The notes beneath the pieces are model-generated. The model did not search any database. It saw only the letters and a list, made by a program, of their open reading frames with translations, and was not told the DNA's origin. Made by a program: the position numbers and the translations under genes. Of a DNA stretch of 64,000 bases, positions 20,064 to 27,883 are shown piece by piece. Position 1 is the first letter of the stretch, and each line of letters begins with the position of its first letter. The DNA comes from an uncultured Ramlibacter sp. GTDB taxonomy: Bacteria > Pseudomonadota > Gammaproteobacteria > Burkholderiales > Burkholderiaceae_C. The DNA lies in assembly GCF_936925435.1 (NCBI RefSeq), contig NZ_CAKZHQ010000024.1:62001-126000 (forward strand), given 5' to 3'.

Positions 20064-20143
20064 TGACCCCCACGCTTGATCACTTCGTGTACTGCGCTGC
20101 CCCCCGAGCGGGCGTATGCCCGCCTTGGGGCGGCCCAGCGGCG
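20064..20143 (+). repeat. Comamonadaceae-type dispersed intergenic palindrome, copy 1
   Basis: An 80-bp element starting TGACCCCCACGC and ending CAGCGGCG. The core forms a hairpin from GCCCCCCGAG and CTTGGGGCGGC, with an inner GGGC-GTAT-GCCC stem in this copy. It fills the gap between two operon genes. The second copy is at 38483-38558 in the same orientation. I recognise this element type from Comamonadaceae genomes. Confidence 0.8.
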
Positions 20144-20145
20144 GC

Positions 20146-20925
20146 ATGACCATGGACCGCCTGAAGATCGGCATCAGCGCCTGCTTCTTCCATCCCGACC
20201 CGGGACGCAAGGCCGCGCCCAGCAAGACCCTGCAGTTCATCGAGCAGTCCACTGCGCACTGGGTGATGTCGCAGGGCGCCCTGGCCTTCATGGTGCCTTC
20301 GCCCAGCGGCGAGACGGCGCGCGGCGACATCACGGTGGCCGACTACGTGCGGGCGCTCGACGGCCTGGTTCTGCACGGCGGGGCCGATGTCTGGCCCGGC
20401 AGTTACGGTGAGCAGCCGCTGCGCCCCGAGTGGGCCGGTGACCGGGTGCGCGACGCCTACGAGATTGCCCTGGTGCGTGCCTTCAGCGCAGCGGGCAAGC
20501 CGGTGTTCGGCATCTGCCGCGGCCTGCAGCTGATCAACGTGGCCCACGGCGGCACGCTCTACCAGGACATCAGCACGCAAAAGCCCGGGGCACGCGTGCA
20601 CCGCGACGCTGATGCCTATGACCTGAACTTCCACCAGGTCGACATCCTGCCCGGCACCCGGCTGGCCGGCCTGCTGGGCGGCGCCGGCCGGCACAAGATC
20701 AACAGCGTCCACCACCAGGGCATCAAGGACCTGGCGCCCGGCTTTGCGGTGGAGGCGCTGTCGCCCGACGACGGTGTGGTCGAGGCCATCCGCCACACCG
20801 GCGGCGCCTGGGTCAGCGCCGTGCAATGGCATCCCGAGTTCCACCGCGCCGAGCTGGGCGTGGTCGATGATTCCCCCTTGTTGCAAGATTTTCTGGAAGC
20901 CGCGCAAGCGGCACGCTGCGCATGA
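20146..20925 (+). CDS. Gamma-glutamyl-gamma-aminobutyrate hydrolase family protein (PuuD-like), copy 1
   Basis: 259 residues, class I glutamine amidotransferase-like (peptidase C26). The nucleophile Cys is in FGICRGLQLINVA, and the His/Glu pair is in QWHPEFH. The oxyanion region GLVLHGGADVWPGSYG is typical. PuuD enzymes release glutamate from gamma-glutamylated intermediates. It completes a ligase/hydrolase pair with the GS-like gene. Start at 20146 directly after the repeat, or at 20152. Overlaps the aldehyde dehydrogenase gene by 4 bp. Confidence 0.85.
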   Translation: MTMDRLKIGISACFFHPDPGRKAAPSKTLQFIEQSTAHWVMSQGALAFMVPSPSGETARGDITVADYVRALDGLVLHGGADVWPGSYGEQPLRPEWAGDRVRDAYEIALVRAFSAAGKPVFGICRGLQLINVAHGGTLYQDISTQKPGARVHRDADAYDLNFHQVDILPGTRLAGLLGGAGRHKINSVHHQGIKDLAPGFAVEALSPDDGVVEAIRHTGGAWVSAVQWHPEFHRAELGVVDDSPLLQDFLEAAQAARCA

Positions 20926-22295
20926 CCACACTCGCCGTCCACAACCCCGCCACCGGCGCCAAGATCACCGACCTGCCGGCTGACACCGCCGCCAGCGTGG
21001 CCGACAAGGCCGCCAAGGCGCGCGCCGCCCAGCCGGCCTGGGCTTCCATGCCGATCGCGCAGCGCATGGCCTGCATCGCCAAATTCCGCGAAGGCGTGGT
21101 GCGCGAACTGGAGTCGCTGGCCACGACCATGACGCGCGAGACTGGCAAACCCATCAAGATGTCGCGCAACGAGCTCAACGGCCTGCTGGGACGCATCGAC
21201 TTCTTCCTGCAACAGGCCCAGGCTGCGACGGCCACCGAAACCGTCTTCGACGAAGGCGGCATGACCGAGCAGATCCAGCGTACGCCGCTGGGCGTGGTGG
21301 CCAACATCTCGGCCTGGAACTACCCCTGGTTCGTCGGCTGCAACGTCATCCTGCCGGCCCTGCTGACCGGCAACGCCGTGCTCTACAAGCCTTCCGAGTA
21401 CGCCGCCATGACCGGCCTGGCCATCGCCCGCCTGTTGCACGAGGCCGGCGTGCCGCAGGACGTGATGGCTTGCCTGGTCGGCACTGGCGAGGTCGGCAGC
21501 GCCCTGCTGGCGCAAGACATCGATGGCGTCTTCTTCACCGGCTCGGTCGCCACCGGCCGCAAGATCGCCCAGGCCGTGGGCGGACGCTTCATCAAGCTGC
21601 AGCTGGAGCTGGGCGGCAAGGACCCCAGCTATGTCTGCGAGGATGCCGACCCCAAGGCGGCGGCCGAGTCGCTGGCCGACGGCGCCATGTACAACACCGG
21701 CCAGAGCTGCTGCTCGGTGGAACGCATCTATGTGCACGAGAAAATCCACGACGCCTTCGTCGCGGCCTTCGTCGAGGCGGTCAAGGGCTTGCAGGCCGGC
21801 GACCCGATGAGCGACTCCACCTACATCGGCGCCATTACCCGCGGGCCCCAACTCGATGTGCTCGATGCCCAGGTGGCCGATGCCAGGGCCAAGGGCGCAA
21901 CCCTGTTGGTCGGCGGCCAGCGCGGCCCTGGCCCGGGCAACTGGTACCAGGCCACGGTGTTCTCCAACGTGAACCATGGCATGGAACTGATGAAGGAAGA
22001 AAGCTTTGGCCCTCTCATCGGCATCCAGAAGGTCAGCGGCGACGCGCAAGCGGTGCAGTTGATGAACGACACGCGCTACGGCCTGACGGCCGGCGTCTAC
22101 ACGCCGGACGGGCAACGCGCCCGTGCCCTGCTGGCCCAAGTCAAGGCCGGCAGTGTCTACTGGAATTGCTGCGACCGCGTCAGCCCGCGCCTGCCCTGGA
22201 GCGGCGTCGGCGACTCGGGCGTCGGTCTGACCCTGTCGGTGGACGGCATCGAGACCTTCACCCGGCCCAAGGCCTGGCATCTCAGAGCGGCATGA
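20922..22295 (+). CDS. NAD(P)-dependent aldehyde dehydrogenase
   Basis: 457 residues. VFFTGSVATGRKIA and LQLELGGKDP (general-base Glu), then NTGQSCCSVER with the catalytic Cys, then the ESFGPLIGI motif. In length and in the adjacent double Cys it resembles succinate-semialdehyde or gamma-glutamyl-aminobutyraldehyde dehydrogenases. It overlaps both neighbours by 4 bp. It plausibly oxidises the aldehyde formed from a gamma-glutamylated amine before PuuD removes glutamate. No dedicated PuuB-type amine oxidase lies in this operon. Confidence 0.88.
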   Translation: MTTLAVHNPATGAKITDLPADTAASVADKAAKARAAQPAWASMPIAQRMACIAKFREGVVRELESLATTMTRETGKPIKMSRNELNGLLGRIDFFLQQAQAATATETVFDEGGMTEQIQRTPLGVVANISAWNYPWFVGCNVILPALLTGNAVLYKPSEYAAMTGLAIARLLHEAGVPQDVMACLVGTGEVGSALLAQDIDGVFFTGSVATGRKIAQAVGGRFIKLQLELGGKDPSYVCEDADPKAAAESLADGAMYNTGQSCCSVERIYVHEKIHDAFVAAFVEAVKGLQAGDPMSDSTYIGAITRGPQLDVLDAQVADARAKGATLLVGGQRGPGPGNWYQATVFSNVNHGMELMKEESFGPLIGIQKVSGDAQAVQLMNDTRYGLTAGVYTPDGQRARALLAQVKAGSVYWNCCDRVSPRLPWSGVGDSGVGLTLSVDGIETFTRPKAWHLRAA

Positions 22296-22951
22296 GACTC
22301 ACGCTCTTCGATCTGGACCACACCTTGCTGTCGGGCGACAGCGATGTGCTGTGGTGCGACTACCTGATGGAGCGCGGCCTGCTGGACAAGCAGGAATTTG
22401 CGGCGCGCAACGCCGACATGGCGACGCGCTACAAGGCCGGCACCGTGGGCCTGCAGGAGTTCGCCGACTTCTATGTCGGCACGCTCGCAGGGCTGACGCT
22501 AGACCAGTGGGAGCCTGTGCGGCGCGAGTTCCTGGACCGCTGGATCGTGCCGCGCATTCCGCAGGGCGCGCGGGACCTGGTGCAAGAACACCTGGAGGCC
22601 GGCGACCTGGTTCTGATGACCACGGCCACCAACCGATTCATCACCGAGCTCACCGCTGCGCACTTTGGCATCGAACACCTGCTGGCGACCGAGGCCGAGC
22701 GCAGCGGCGCGGGCTTTAGCGGCCGCACCGAAGGCACGCTCAACATGCGCGAGGGCAAGGTCGCCCGCCTGCACGCCTGGCTGGCGGCGCGCGGCCAGGC
22801 GCTGCTGCAATTCAACAGCACGGCTTACAGCGATTCGATCAACGACCTGCCCTTGTTGCGGGCAGTCAAGCATCCGGTGATGGTCGACCCCGACCCCCAA
22901 TTGGCCGCTATCGGCCGCGATGCCGGCTGGCCGATGCTTAGTCTGCACTAG
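22292..22951 (+). CDS. HAD-IB family hydrolase (SerB-like)
   Basis: 219 residues. HAD motif I is FDLDHTLLSGDSD (Asp nucleophile), motif II MTTATNRF, and motif III/IV GKVARLHAWL and YSDSINDLPLL. The alpha-helical cap between motifs I and II puts it with phosphoserine phosphatase-like HAD-IB enzymes rather than with phosphonatase PhnX. It is the last gene of the phosphonate transport operon, overlapping the aldehyde dehydrogenase by 4 bp (ATGA). Substrate unknown. Confidence 0.85.
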   Translation: MRLTLFDLDHTLLSGDSDVLWCDYLMERGLLDKQEFAARNADMATRYKAGTVGLQEFADFYVGTLAGLTLDQWEPVRREFLDRWIVPRIPQGARDLVQEHLEAGDLVLMTTATNRFITELTAAHFGIEHLLATEAERSGAGFSGRTEGTLNMREGKVARLHAWLAARGQALLQFNSTAYSDSINDLPLLRAVKHPVMVDPDPQLAAIGRDAGWPMLSLH

Positions 22952-23004
22952 CGGCGCAGCGTTGGAGAGACGCCGTGGCTGTCGAAGCGGCCACCGCTGC
23001 GCCG
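22952..23004. terminator. Inverted repeat between convergent genes
   Basis: CGGCGCAGCG (22952-22961) and CGCTGCGCCG (22995-23004) are perfect 10-bp inverse arms around 33 nt, sitting exactly between the HAD gene stop and the stop of the opposing small gene. A bidirectional terminator is likely, although no U-tract follows. Confidence 0.5.
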
Positions 23005-23008
23005 GGCT

Positions 23009-23407
23009 TCAGTTCAGCGGCATGGAATACGTGACGGCCACCTTTGGCTCGCCCGCGCGGTCCTTGCCCACGAAAAGAGTCACGCGCTGGCTCACCATCC
23101 CGGAGAGCAAGGCGCCGGCAAACGCACCAACAAGGTCCGCCGCCAGGTCCTTGCCCGAGAAGCCGTCCGGATGCTTTGTGCTCTTGTGGTTCGCATCGTA
23201 GAGTTCCTTGAGAATGCCTGGCACCAGGGCCATCCCTGTTCCCAGAGCGACCGAGTTCACGTCGGGCGCAATCCGCGCTGCGATTTGCTCACCGGCGATG
23301 CCCAGGGCGAAGGACACACCCAAATGCTTTGCCTTGTCGTCTTCCAGCGCATGCGCGCAGGGGGCGAGGGTTAGCAGGAGAGCCAGAGTTTTGAGCTTCA
23401 AGTGCAT
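23009..23407 (-). CDS. Small exported protein, DUF2279/YfiM-like
   Basis: 132 residues from the ATG at 23407; five more residues are possible from 23422. A signal peptide (MHLKLKTLALLLTLAPCAHA) is followed by DDKAKHLGVSFALG and, later, KELYDANHKSTKHPDGFSGK, DLAADLVGAFAGA. This His/Lys/Asp pattern with two short hydrophobic stretches is characteristic of YfiM/DUF2279 envelope proteins. Function unknown. It diverges from the puuD2 gene. Confidence 0.65.
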   Translation of the reverse strand: MHLKLKTLALLLTLAPCAHALEDDKAKHLGVSFALGIAGEQIAARIAPDVNSVALGTGMALVPGILKELYDANHKSTKHPDGFSGKDLAADLVGAFAGALLSGMVSQRVTLFVGKDRAGEPKVAVTYSMPLN

Positions 23408-23604
23408 GGTAGGGCCGTTCAAGCAAGATATGAACCAGGAAAGTCGCGTGCGAGGTCACCGTCACCGGGAATTGCGGACCGGACGGGAGTTGCGCCGCCG
23501 CAATGGTATTCGACTTCCCCGCATGCGCCGGCCCCGCCCCCGAAGGCTCCAGTGACCCGGAATGCGGTGCTGTCCGACAGCGCAGGCCGCATGGCAGGCG
23601 AACA

Positions 23605-24495
23605 ATGGTTCGCATGCCCGCACATCGCCTGAAGATCGGACTGTCGGCCTGCTTCTCGCACGCCGATCCGTCGCGCTCGCTGTTCACCAACAAGACCTTG
23701 CAGTACGTCGAGCAGTCCATCGCCCACTGGCTGATGTCGGCCGGCGCGATGGTGGTGATGGTGCCCTGCCCCACGGGCGAGACGGCGCGCGGCGACGTCA
23801 AGCTCTCGCACTACGCCGGCTGGCTCGATGGCGTGGTCATGCATGGCGGCGCCGATGTCTGGCCCGGCAGCTACGGCGAGGAGCCCTTGCGGGACGCCTG
23901 GATCGGCGACCGCATCCGCGACCTCTATGACCTGGCCCTGGTGGAGGCCTTCGCGCAGGAGGGGAAGCCCATCTTCGGCGTCTGCCGTGGCCTGCAGCTG
24001 ATCAACGTGGCCTTCGGCGGCACGCTCTACCAGGACATCGCCACCCAGCACGACCACCCCGAGACGCTGCAGCATCGCGATGCCGAAACCTACGACCAGA
24101 ACTTCCACGAAATCGACATTGTCCAAGGCTCGCGCCTGGGCGGGCTCTACCCCGGCGTGCAGCGCGCCCGCGTCAACAGCATCCACCATCAGGCGGTCAA
24201 GGGCTTGGCGCCGGAGTTTGATGTGGAAGCCTGGAGCGTGCCCGACCACATTCCCGAGGCGATCCGGCGGCGTGGTGGTGGCCGCAGCAAGGGCTACATC
24301 GCCGCCACCCAGTGGCACCCTGAGTTCTTGAAAGCCGGTGGCAACACGCTGGACGACATGCCCCTGCTGATGGACTTTCTGGCCGCCTGCAGCGCTGCCA
24401 AGGCGCGCACCCCGCCACCGCCGCGCAGCCTGCCCGGCCACATCCGTGACCGCGCCGCACGCCTGCTGCGCCAGGCCTTGCTGACCCGGCGCTGA
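23605..24495 (+). CDS. Gamma-glutamyl-gamma-aminobutyrate hydrolase family protein (PuuD-like), copy 2
   Basis: 296 residues from the ATG at 23605 (23614 is an equally good start and aligns better with copy 1). It has the Cys nucleophile FGVCRGLQLINVAFGG, the His-Glu pair in QWHPEF, and VVMHGGADVWPGSYG. It is strongly similar to copy 1 at 20146 but has a basic 30-residue C-terminal extension (PGHIRDRAARLLRQA). It opens the 22-kb plus-strand run and lies 69 bp upstream of a TTT receptor gene. Presumed to release glutamate from a gamma-glutamyl amide. Confidence 0.85.
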   Translation: MVRMPAHRLKIGLSACFSHADPSRSLFTNKTLQYVEQSIAHWLMSAGAMVVMVPCPTGETARGDVKLSHYAGWLDGVVMHGGADVWPGSYGEEPLRDAWIGDRIRDLYDLALVEAFAQEGKPIFGVCRGLQLINVAFGGTLYQDIATQHDHPETLQHRDAETYDQNFHEIDIVQGSRLGGLYPGVQRARVNSIHHQAVKGLAPEFDVEAWSVPDHIPEAIRRRGGGRSKGYIAATQWHPEFLKAGGNTLDDMPLLMDFLAACSAAKARTPPPPRSLPGHIRDRAARLLRQALLTRR

Positions 24496-24564
24496 GGTGG
24501 GCGCGCGCATGGCGCGCAAATTGCAGTCTGTTTTTCCTTGCTTGAATCCAAGGAGATTTTTGCC

Positions 24565-25557
24565 ATGCGCTCGACCCGCCGCTTCTTCCTGCAAACCGTC
24601 GCCCTGCCGCTTGCTGCCTCCAGTGCCGGATTTGCCTTCGCCAAGGACCCCTTTCCCAGCCGGCCCATCAAGCTGCTCGTGGGTTTTGCCGCTGGTGGCC
24701 TGACCGATATCGCCGCGCGCGGTCTGGCGCAACGCATGAGCAAGACCCTGGGCCAGAACGTGCTGGTCGAGAACCGCCCGGGCGGCCAGACCATCATCGC
24801 CACGGTGGCGGGTGCCCGCGCGGAGCCGGACGGCTACACCCTGACCTTCGCCGGCACCAACGGCATGATCCTCAACCCGCTGCTTTACAACAACCTGCCG
24901 TACTCGCAGGCCGACTTCAAGTACCTGGGCTCCATGGGCCGCTCGCCCATGCTGCTGATCGTGCACAACGACCTGGGCGTGAACAACGTGCAGGAGTTCA
25001 TCGCCCTGGCCAAGAAGAAGCCCGGCGACATCACCTGCGCCCATGCCGGCCACGGCGTCATCAACCACCTGGCGCTGCTGCACTTCCAGTCCAAGACCGG
25101 CACCAAATTCACCGACGTTCCCTACAAGGGCAGCGGCCCGGCCCTGATCGACCTGATGGCCGGCACGGTGCAGAGCACATTCGACTTCCCCACCTCCGCG
25201 CTGGGCGGCCTGCAGGCCGGCAAGTACAAGGCCCTGGCCGTCACCGCCGACAAGCGCCTGTCCAGCCTGCCCAACGTGCCGACCATGAAGGAGGCGGGCT
25301 TGCCCGGCTTCGAGCTCTACACCCGCATGATGATCTCCGGCCCGGCCAAGATGCCGGCGGACGTGGTGGCCACGCTGGAGAACGCCGTGCGCCTGGGCGC
25401 GCAGGACCCATCACTGGTGCAGCAGTTTGCCGACCAGGGCGTGACCGTGGAGTTCACCTCCTCGGCCGATCTCGAGAAGGTGGTGGTGCAGGAGTCTGCG
25501 CTGTGGCAGCAGGTGATCCAGTCCAACGCGATTCCCAAGACCGAGCTCAAGGGCTGA
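24565..25557 (+). CDS. TTT (Bug) family tripartite tricarboxylate transporter receptor
   Basis: 330 residues with a twin-arginine-like signal (STRRFFLQT to FAFAKD). The mature protein opens FPSRPIKLLVGFAAGGLTDI, the Bug ligand loop, with the conserved PGGQ and PDGYTL elements. Bug proteins are high-affinity periplasmic receptors for carboxylates, amides and others. No TctA/TctB membrane genes accompany it, as is common for orphan Bug proteins. An AAGGAG ribosome-binding site supports the start. The next gene begins 2 bp after its stop. Confidence 0.87.
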   Translation: MRSTRRFFLQTVALPLAASSAGFAFAKDPFPSRPIKLLVGFAAGGLTDIAARGLAQRMSKTLGQNVLVENRPGGQTIIATVAGARAEPDGYTLTFAGTNGMILNPLLYNNLPYSQADFKYLGSMGRSPMLLIVHNDLGVNNVQEFIALAKKKPGDITCAHAGHGVINHLALLHFQSKTGTKFTDVPYKGSGPALIDLMAGTVQSTFDFPTSALGGLQAGKYKALAVTADKRLSSLPNVPTMKEAGLPGFELYTRMMISGPAKMPADVVATLENAVRLGAQDPSLVQQFADQGVTVEFTSSADLEKVVVQESALWQQVIQSNAIPKTELKG

Positions 25558-25559
25558 GC

Positions 25560-26873
25560 GTGGCGGCGGACAAGCCGACGCTGTCGATCACGCCGCACCG
25601 CGCGCTGATCGACGTCGAGCGCAGCATCCAGCTCGAGGGCTTCGCGCCCTACGCCTTCGTCACCGTGACGGCCGGCATGGACATGTGCGGCGCCCACTGG
25701 CGGTCGGAGTCCAGCTTTGTGGCTGGCCACGACGGCTGCCTCGACCTGCGAAGAGATGCTCCGGTGGCGGGTTCCTACGAGCGGCCCTCGGCCATGGGCG
25801 TGGTCTGGTCCATGGTCTGCACCGAGCCGCAAAAGCTCGTCTTCCCGCCCGACCGCACCGAGGCGCTGGCCGTGCGGTTGCATGCCGCGAGCGGTGGCGC
25901 CAGTGTGGAGGCCGGCTTCATCATGGAGTTTGCCGGCGAGGGTGTGACCCACCGCTGCGTGCGCGAAGAGGTCGATGGCATGACGGTGTCGGGCGAGCTG
26001 TTCACACCGGCCGGGCCGGGGCCGCATCCGCTGGTGATCTACATGAACGGCTCCTCGGGCGGCGTCAATGCGCCGCGGGCGGCCTTGTTCGCCTCGCGCG
26101 GCTACCAGTGCCTGGCGCTGGCCATCTTCAATTACGAGGGCCGGCCGCGTTACCTCAATGACATGCCGCTGGAATATTTTGAGCGCGCCTTGCAGTGGGC
26201 CCGCCGGACCCTGGTCCCGCGCGACGGCTTCGTCGCGCTGTCGGGCATCAGCCGCGGTGGCGAGACCGCGCTGCTGGTGGCATCCGAGTATCCGCAGCTG
26301 GTCAGCGCCGTCGTGGCCTACGTGCCATCGGCTGCCACGCACGGCGTGGTGAGCGCCGGCGCACCGGGGACCGGGCGCGATGCCCAGGTCTGGACGCGGG
26401 GTGGCCAGCCGCTGCCCCACCTGTGGCAGGACAACGCCCATGCCGACTGGGATGCGGCCTACGCCACGCAGCCTCCGTACCGCCAGACCCACGCCTTCCT
26501 GAGCGCCACGCGCGATGCGCAGGCGTTCGAGCGCGCGCGCATCCCGGTGGAACGCTTCCCCGGTCCGGCCATGCTGGTGAGCGCTTCAGACGATGGCTTC
26601 TGGCCCAGCACCGCTTACTCGGAAATGGTGGTGCGGAGCCGCCAGGCGCAGGGCTTGCCCACGCTGCACCATGTCTGCGAAGGCGCGGGCCACCACGTGC
26701 ACTATCCCTGGCTGCCCGCCACCCTGATCAGCAAGCCACACGCCATGTCGGGCCTGTTGCTCGATGCCGGCGGCACGGCTGCGGCCAACGCGGCGGGCAA
26801 CGCGCAGTCGTACCACGCTGTGCTGGCCTTCCTGGAAGAGGCGCGGTCCCTGCAGTCCGGTCAGGCCGGCTGA
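25560..26873 (+). CDS. Acyl-CoA thioesterase/BAAT-like alpha/beta-hydrolase
   Basis: 437 residues from a GTG start two bases after the Bug gene stop. An N-terminal beta-sandwich of the bile-acid-CoA:amino-acid acyltransferase type (about residues 15-125) precedes an alpha/beta-hydrolase domain with GISRGGETAL (nucleophile Ser), SASDDGF (Asp) and EGAGHHVHYP (His). Mammalian BAAT uses Cys at the nucleophile; the Ser here fits bacterial thioesterase-like members. The substrate may be the amide or ester brought in by the adjacent Bug receptor. No signal peptide is seen. Confidence 0.75.
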   Translation: MAADKPTLSITPHRALIDVERSIQLEGFAPYAFVTVTAGMDMCGAHWRSESSFVAGHDGCLDLRRDAPVAGSYERPSAMGVVWSMVCTEPQKLVFPPDRTEALAVRLHAASGGASVEAGFIMEFAGEGVTHRCVREEVDGMTVSGELFTPAGPGPHPLVIYMNGSSGGVNAPRAALFASRGYQCLALAIFNYEGRPRYLNDMPLEYFERALQWARRTLVPRDGFVALSGISRGGETALLVASEYPQLVSAVVAYVPSAATHGVVSAGAPGTGRDAQVWTRGGQPLPHLWQDNAHADWDAAYATQPPYRQTHAFLSATRDAQAFERARIPVERFPGPAMLVSASDDGFWPSTAYSEMVVRSRQAQGLPTLHHVCEGAGHHVHYPWLPATLISKPHAMSGLLLDAGGTAAANAAGNAQSYHAVLAFLEEARSLQSGQAG

Positions 26874-26901
26874 AGCGTCGCCCGGACTGCATACTGCGGA
26901 C

Positions 26902-27798
26902 ATGGACCACAAGTGGCTGGAAGATTTCGTCGTGCTCGCGCGCGAACGCAGCTTCTCCAAGGCGGCACTGGCCCGGCATGTGACGCAGCCTCAGTTTTCC
27001 CGACGCATCCGCGCGCTGGAAATGTGGGCCGGCGCCGAGCTGGTCAACCGCGCAGGCATCCCGCTCGCATTGACGCCTGCCGGTGAGGAGTTGCTGCCGG
27101 TGGCTCGGCGCACCGTGGGCAACCTGAGCGACACGCGCGCCCGCATCCGCCAGACCAGCCAGACCATGGACTGGGTGACGCTGGCCACCGGCCGCACGCT
27201 GTCGCGCACCACGGTCCCGGCCTGGATGACCAAAGTACGGCGCGAGACCAAGGGTCTGCGTCTGCGCATTGTCACGGGCTCCATCCATGAAGGCGCCACC
27301 CTGCTGGAGCAGGGCGGCGCCGATTTCCTGCTGGCATTCAGCCACCCCCGCTTGCCGCTTCTGCTGGACGACCAGCTGTTCGAAGGCATGGCCTTTGCCA
27401 CCGACGAACTGGTGCCGGTCAGCGCGCCCCGCAACAACGGCAAGCCGGCGCACGACCTGCCGGGCACGGCCGGCAAGCCGGTGCATACCCTGGTCTATTC
27501 GCCCACATTGGCGCTGGCGCAGATCCTCCAGGACGGCCTGACGCGCATGCGCGCTGACTTGCACCTGTACCCGGTGACCGAATCGGACTTTGCCGAGTCC
27601 CTGCACGAGCAGGCCCTGGAGGGCGCCGGCCTGGCTTGGCTGCCGCGCGCGCTGGTGGCCAACGACCTGGCGGCCGGCAAGCTGGTGGCCGTGCGGGCGC
27701 AGGAGTTCAGCATCCGCTTCGAGATCCGCCTGTTCCGCCCGCGTCAGGCGCGCACCGCACTGGTGGACGGGATCTGGCGCATGAGCGCAGGCGGCTGA
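26902..27798 (+). CDS. LysR family transcriptional regulator
   Basis: 298 residues. The N-terminal helix-turn-helix WLEDFVVLARERSFSKAALA and VTQPQFSRRIRALE is canonical, and the C-terminal effector domain runs from about residue 92. It starts 28 bp after the BAAT-like gene and reads in the same direction, so unlike many LysR genes it is not divergent from its presumed targets. Likely controls the surrounding Bug/hydrolase genes. Confidence 0.87.
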   Translation: MDHKWLEDFVVLARERSFSKAALARHVTQPQFSRRIRALEMWAGAELVNRAGIPLALTPAGEELLPVARRTVGNLSDTRARIRQTSQTMDWVTLATGRTLSRTTVPAWMTKVRRETKGLRLRIVTGSIHEGATLLEQGGADFLLAFSHPRLPLLLDDQLFEGMAFATDELVPVSAPRNNGKPAHDLPGTAGKPVHTLVYSPTLALAQILQDGLTRMRADLHLYPVTESDFAESLHEQALEGAGLAWLPRALVANDLAAGKLVAVRAQEFSIRFEIRLFRPRQARTALVDGIWRMSAGG

Positions 27799-27883
27799 AC
27801 GGCTCGCATGGGTGCATGCGTGATGCGCATGCCGCGGCGCGCGGCCTTGGACAGACTGGGCGCACCTCAACAGGAGCCCTTCG

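Noticed and set aside
22292..22951. HAD hydrolase as phosphonatase PhnX
   Set aside because: The cap position and the motif set match SerB-like HAD-IB enzymes, and PhnX-specific residues in the cap were not found.
23460..23605. Resemblance of CCGGACGGGAG and TGCGCCG to a guanidine-III riboswitch ahead of puuD2
   Set aside because: The conserved GGACAAGACG element and the pseudoknot partner are absent, so only the start looks similar by chance.
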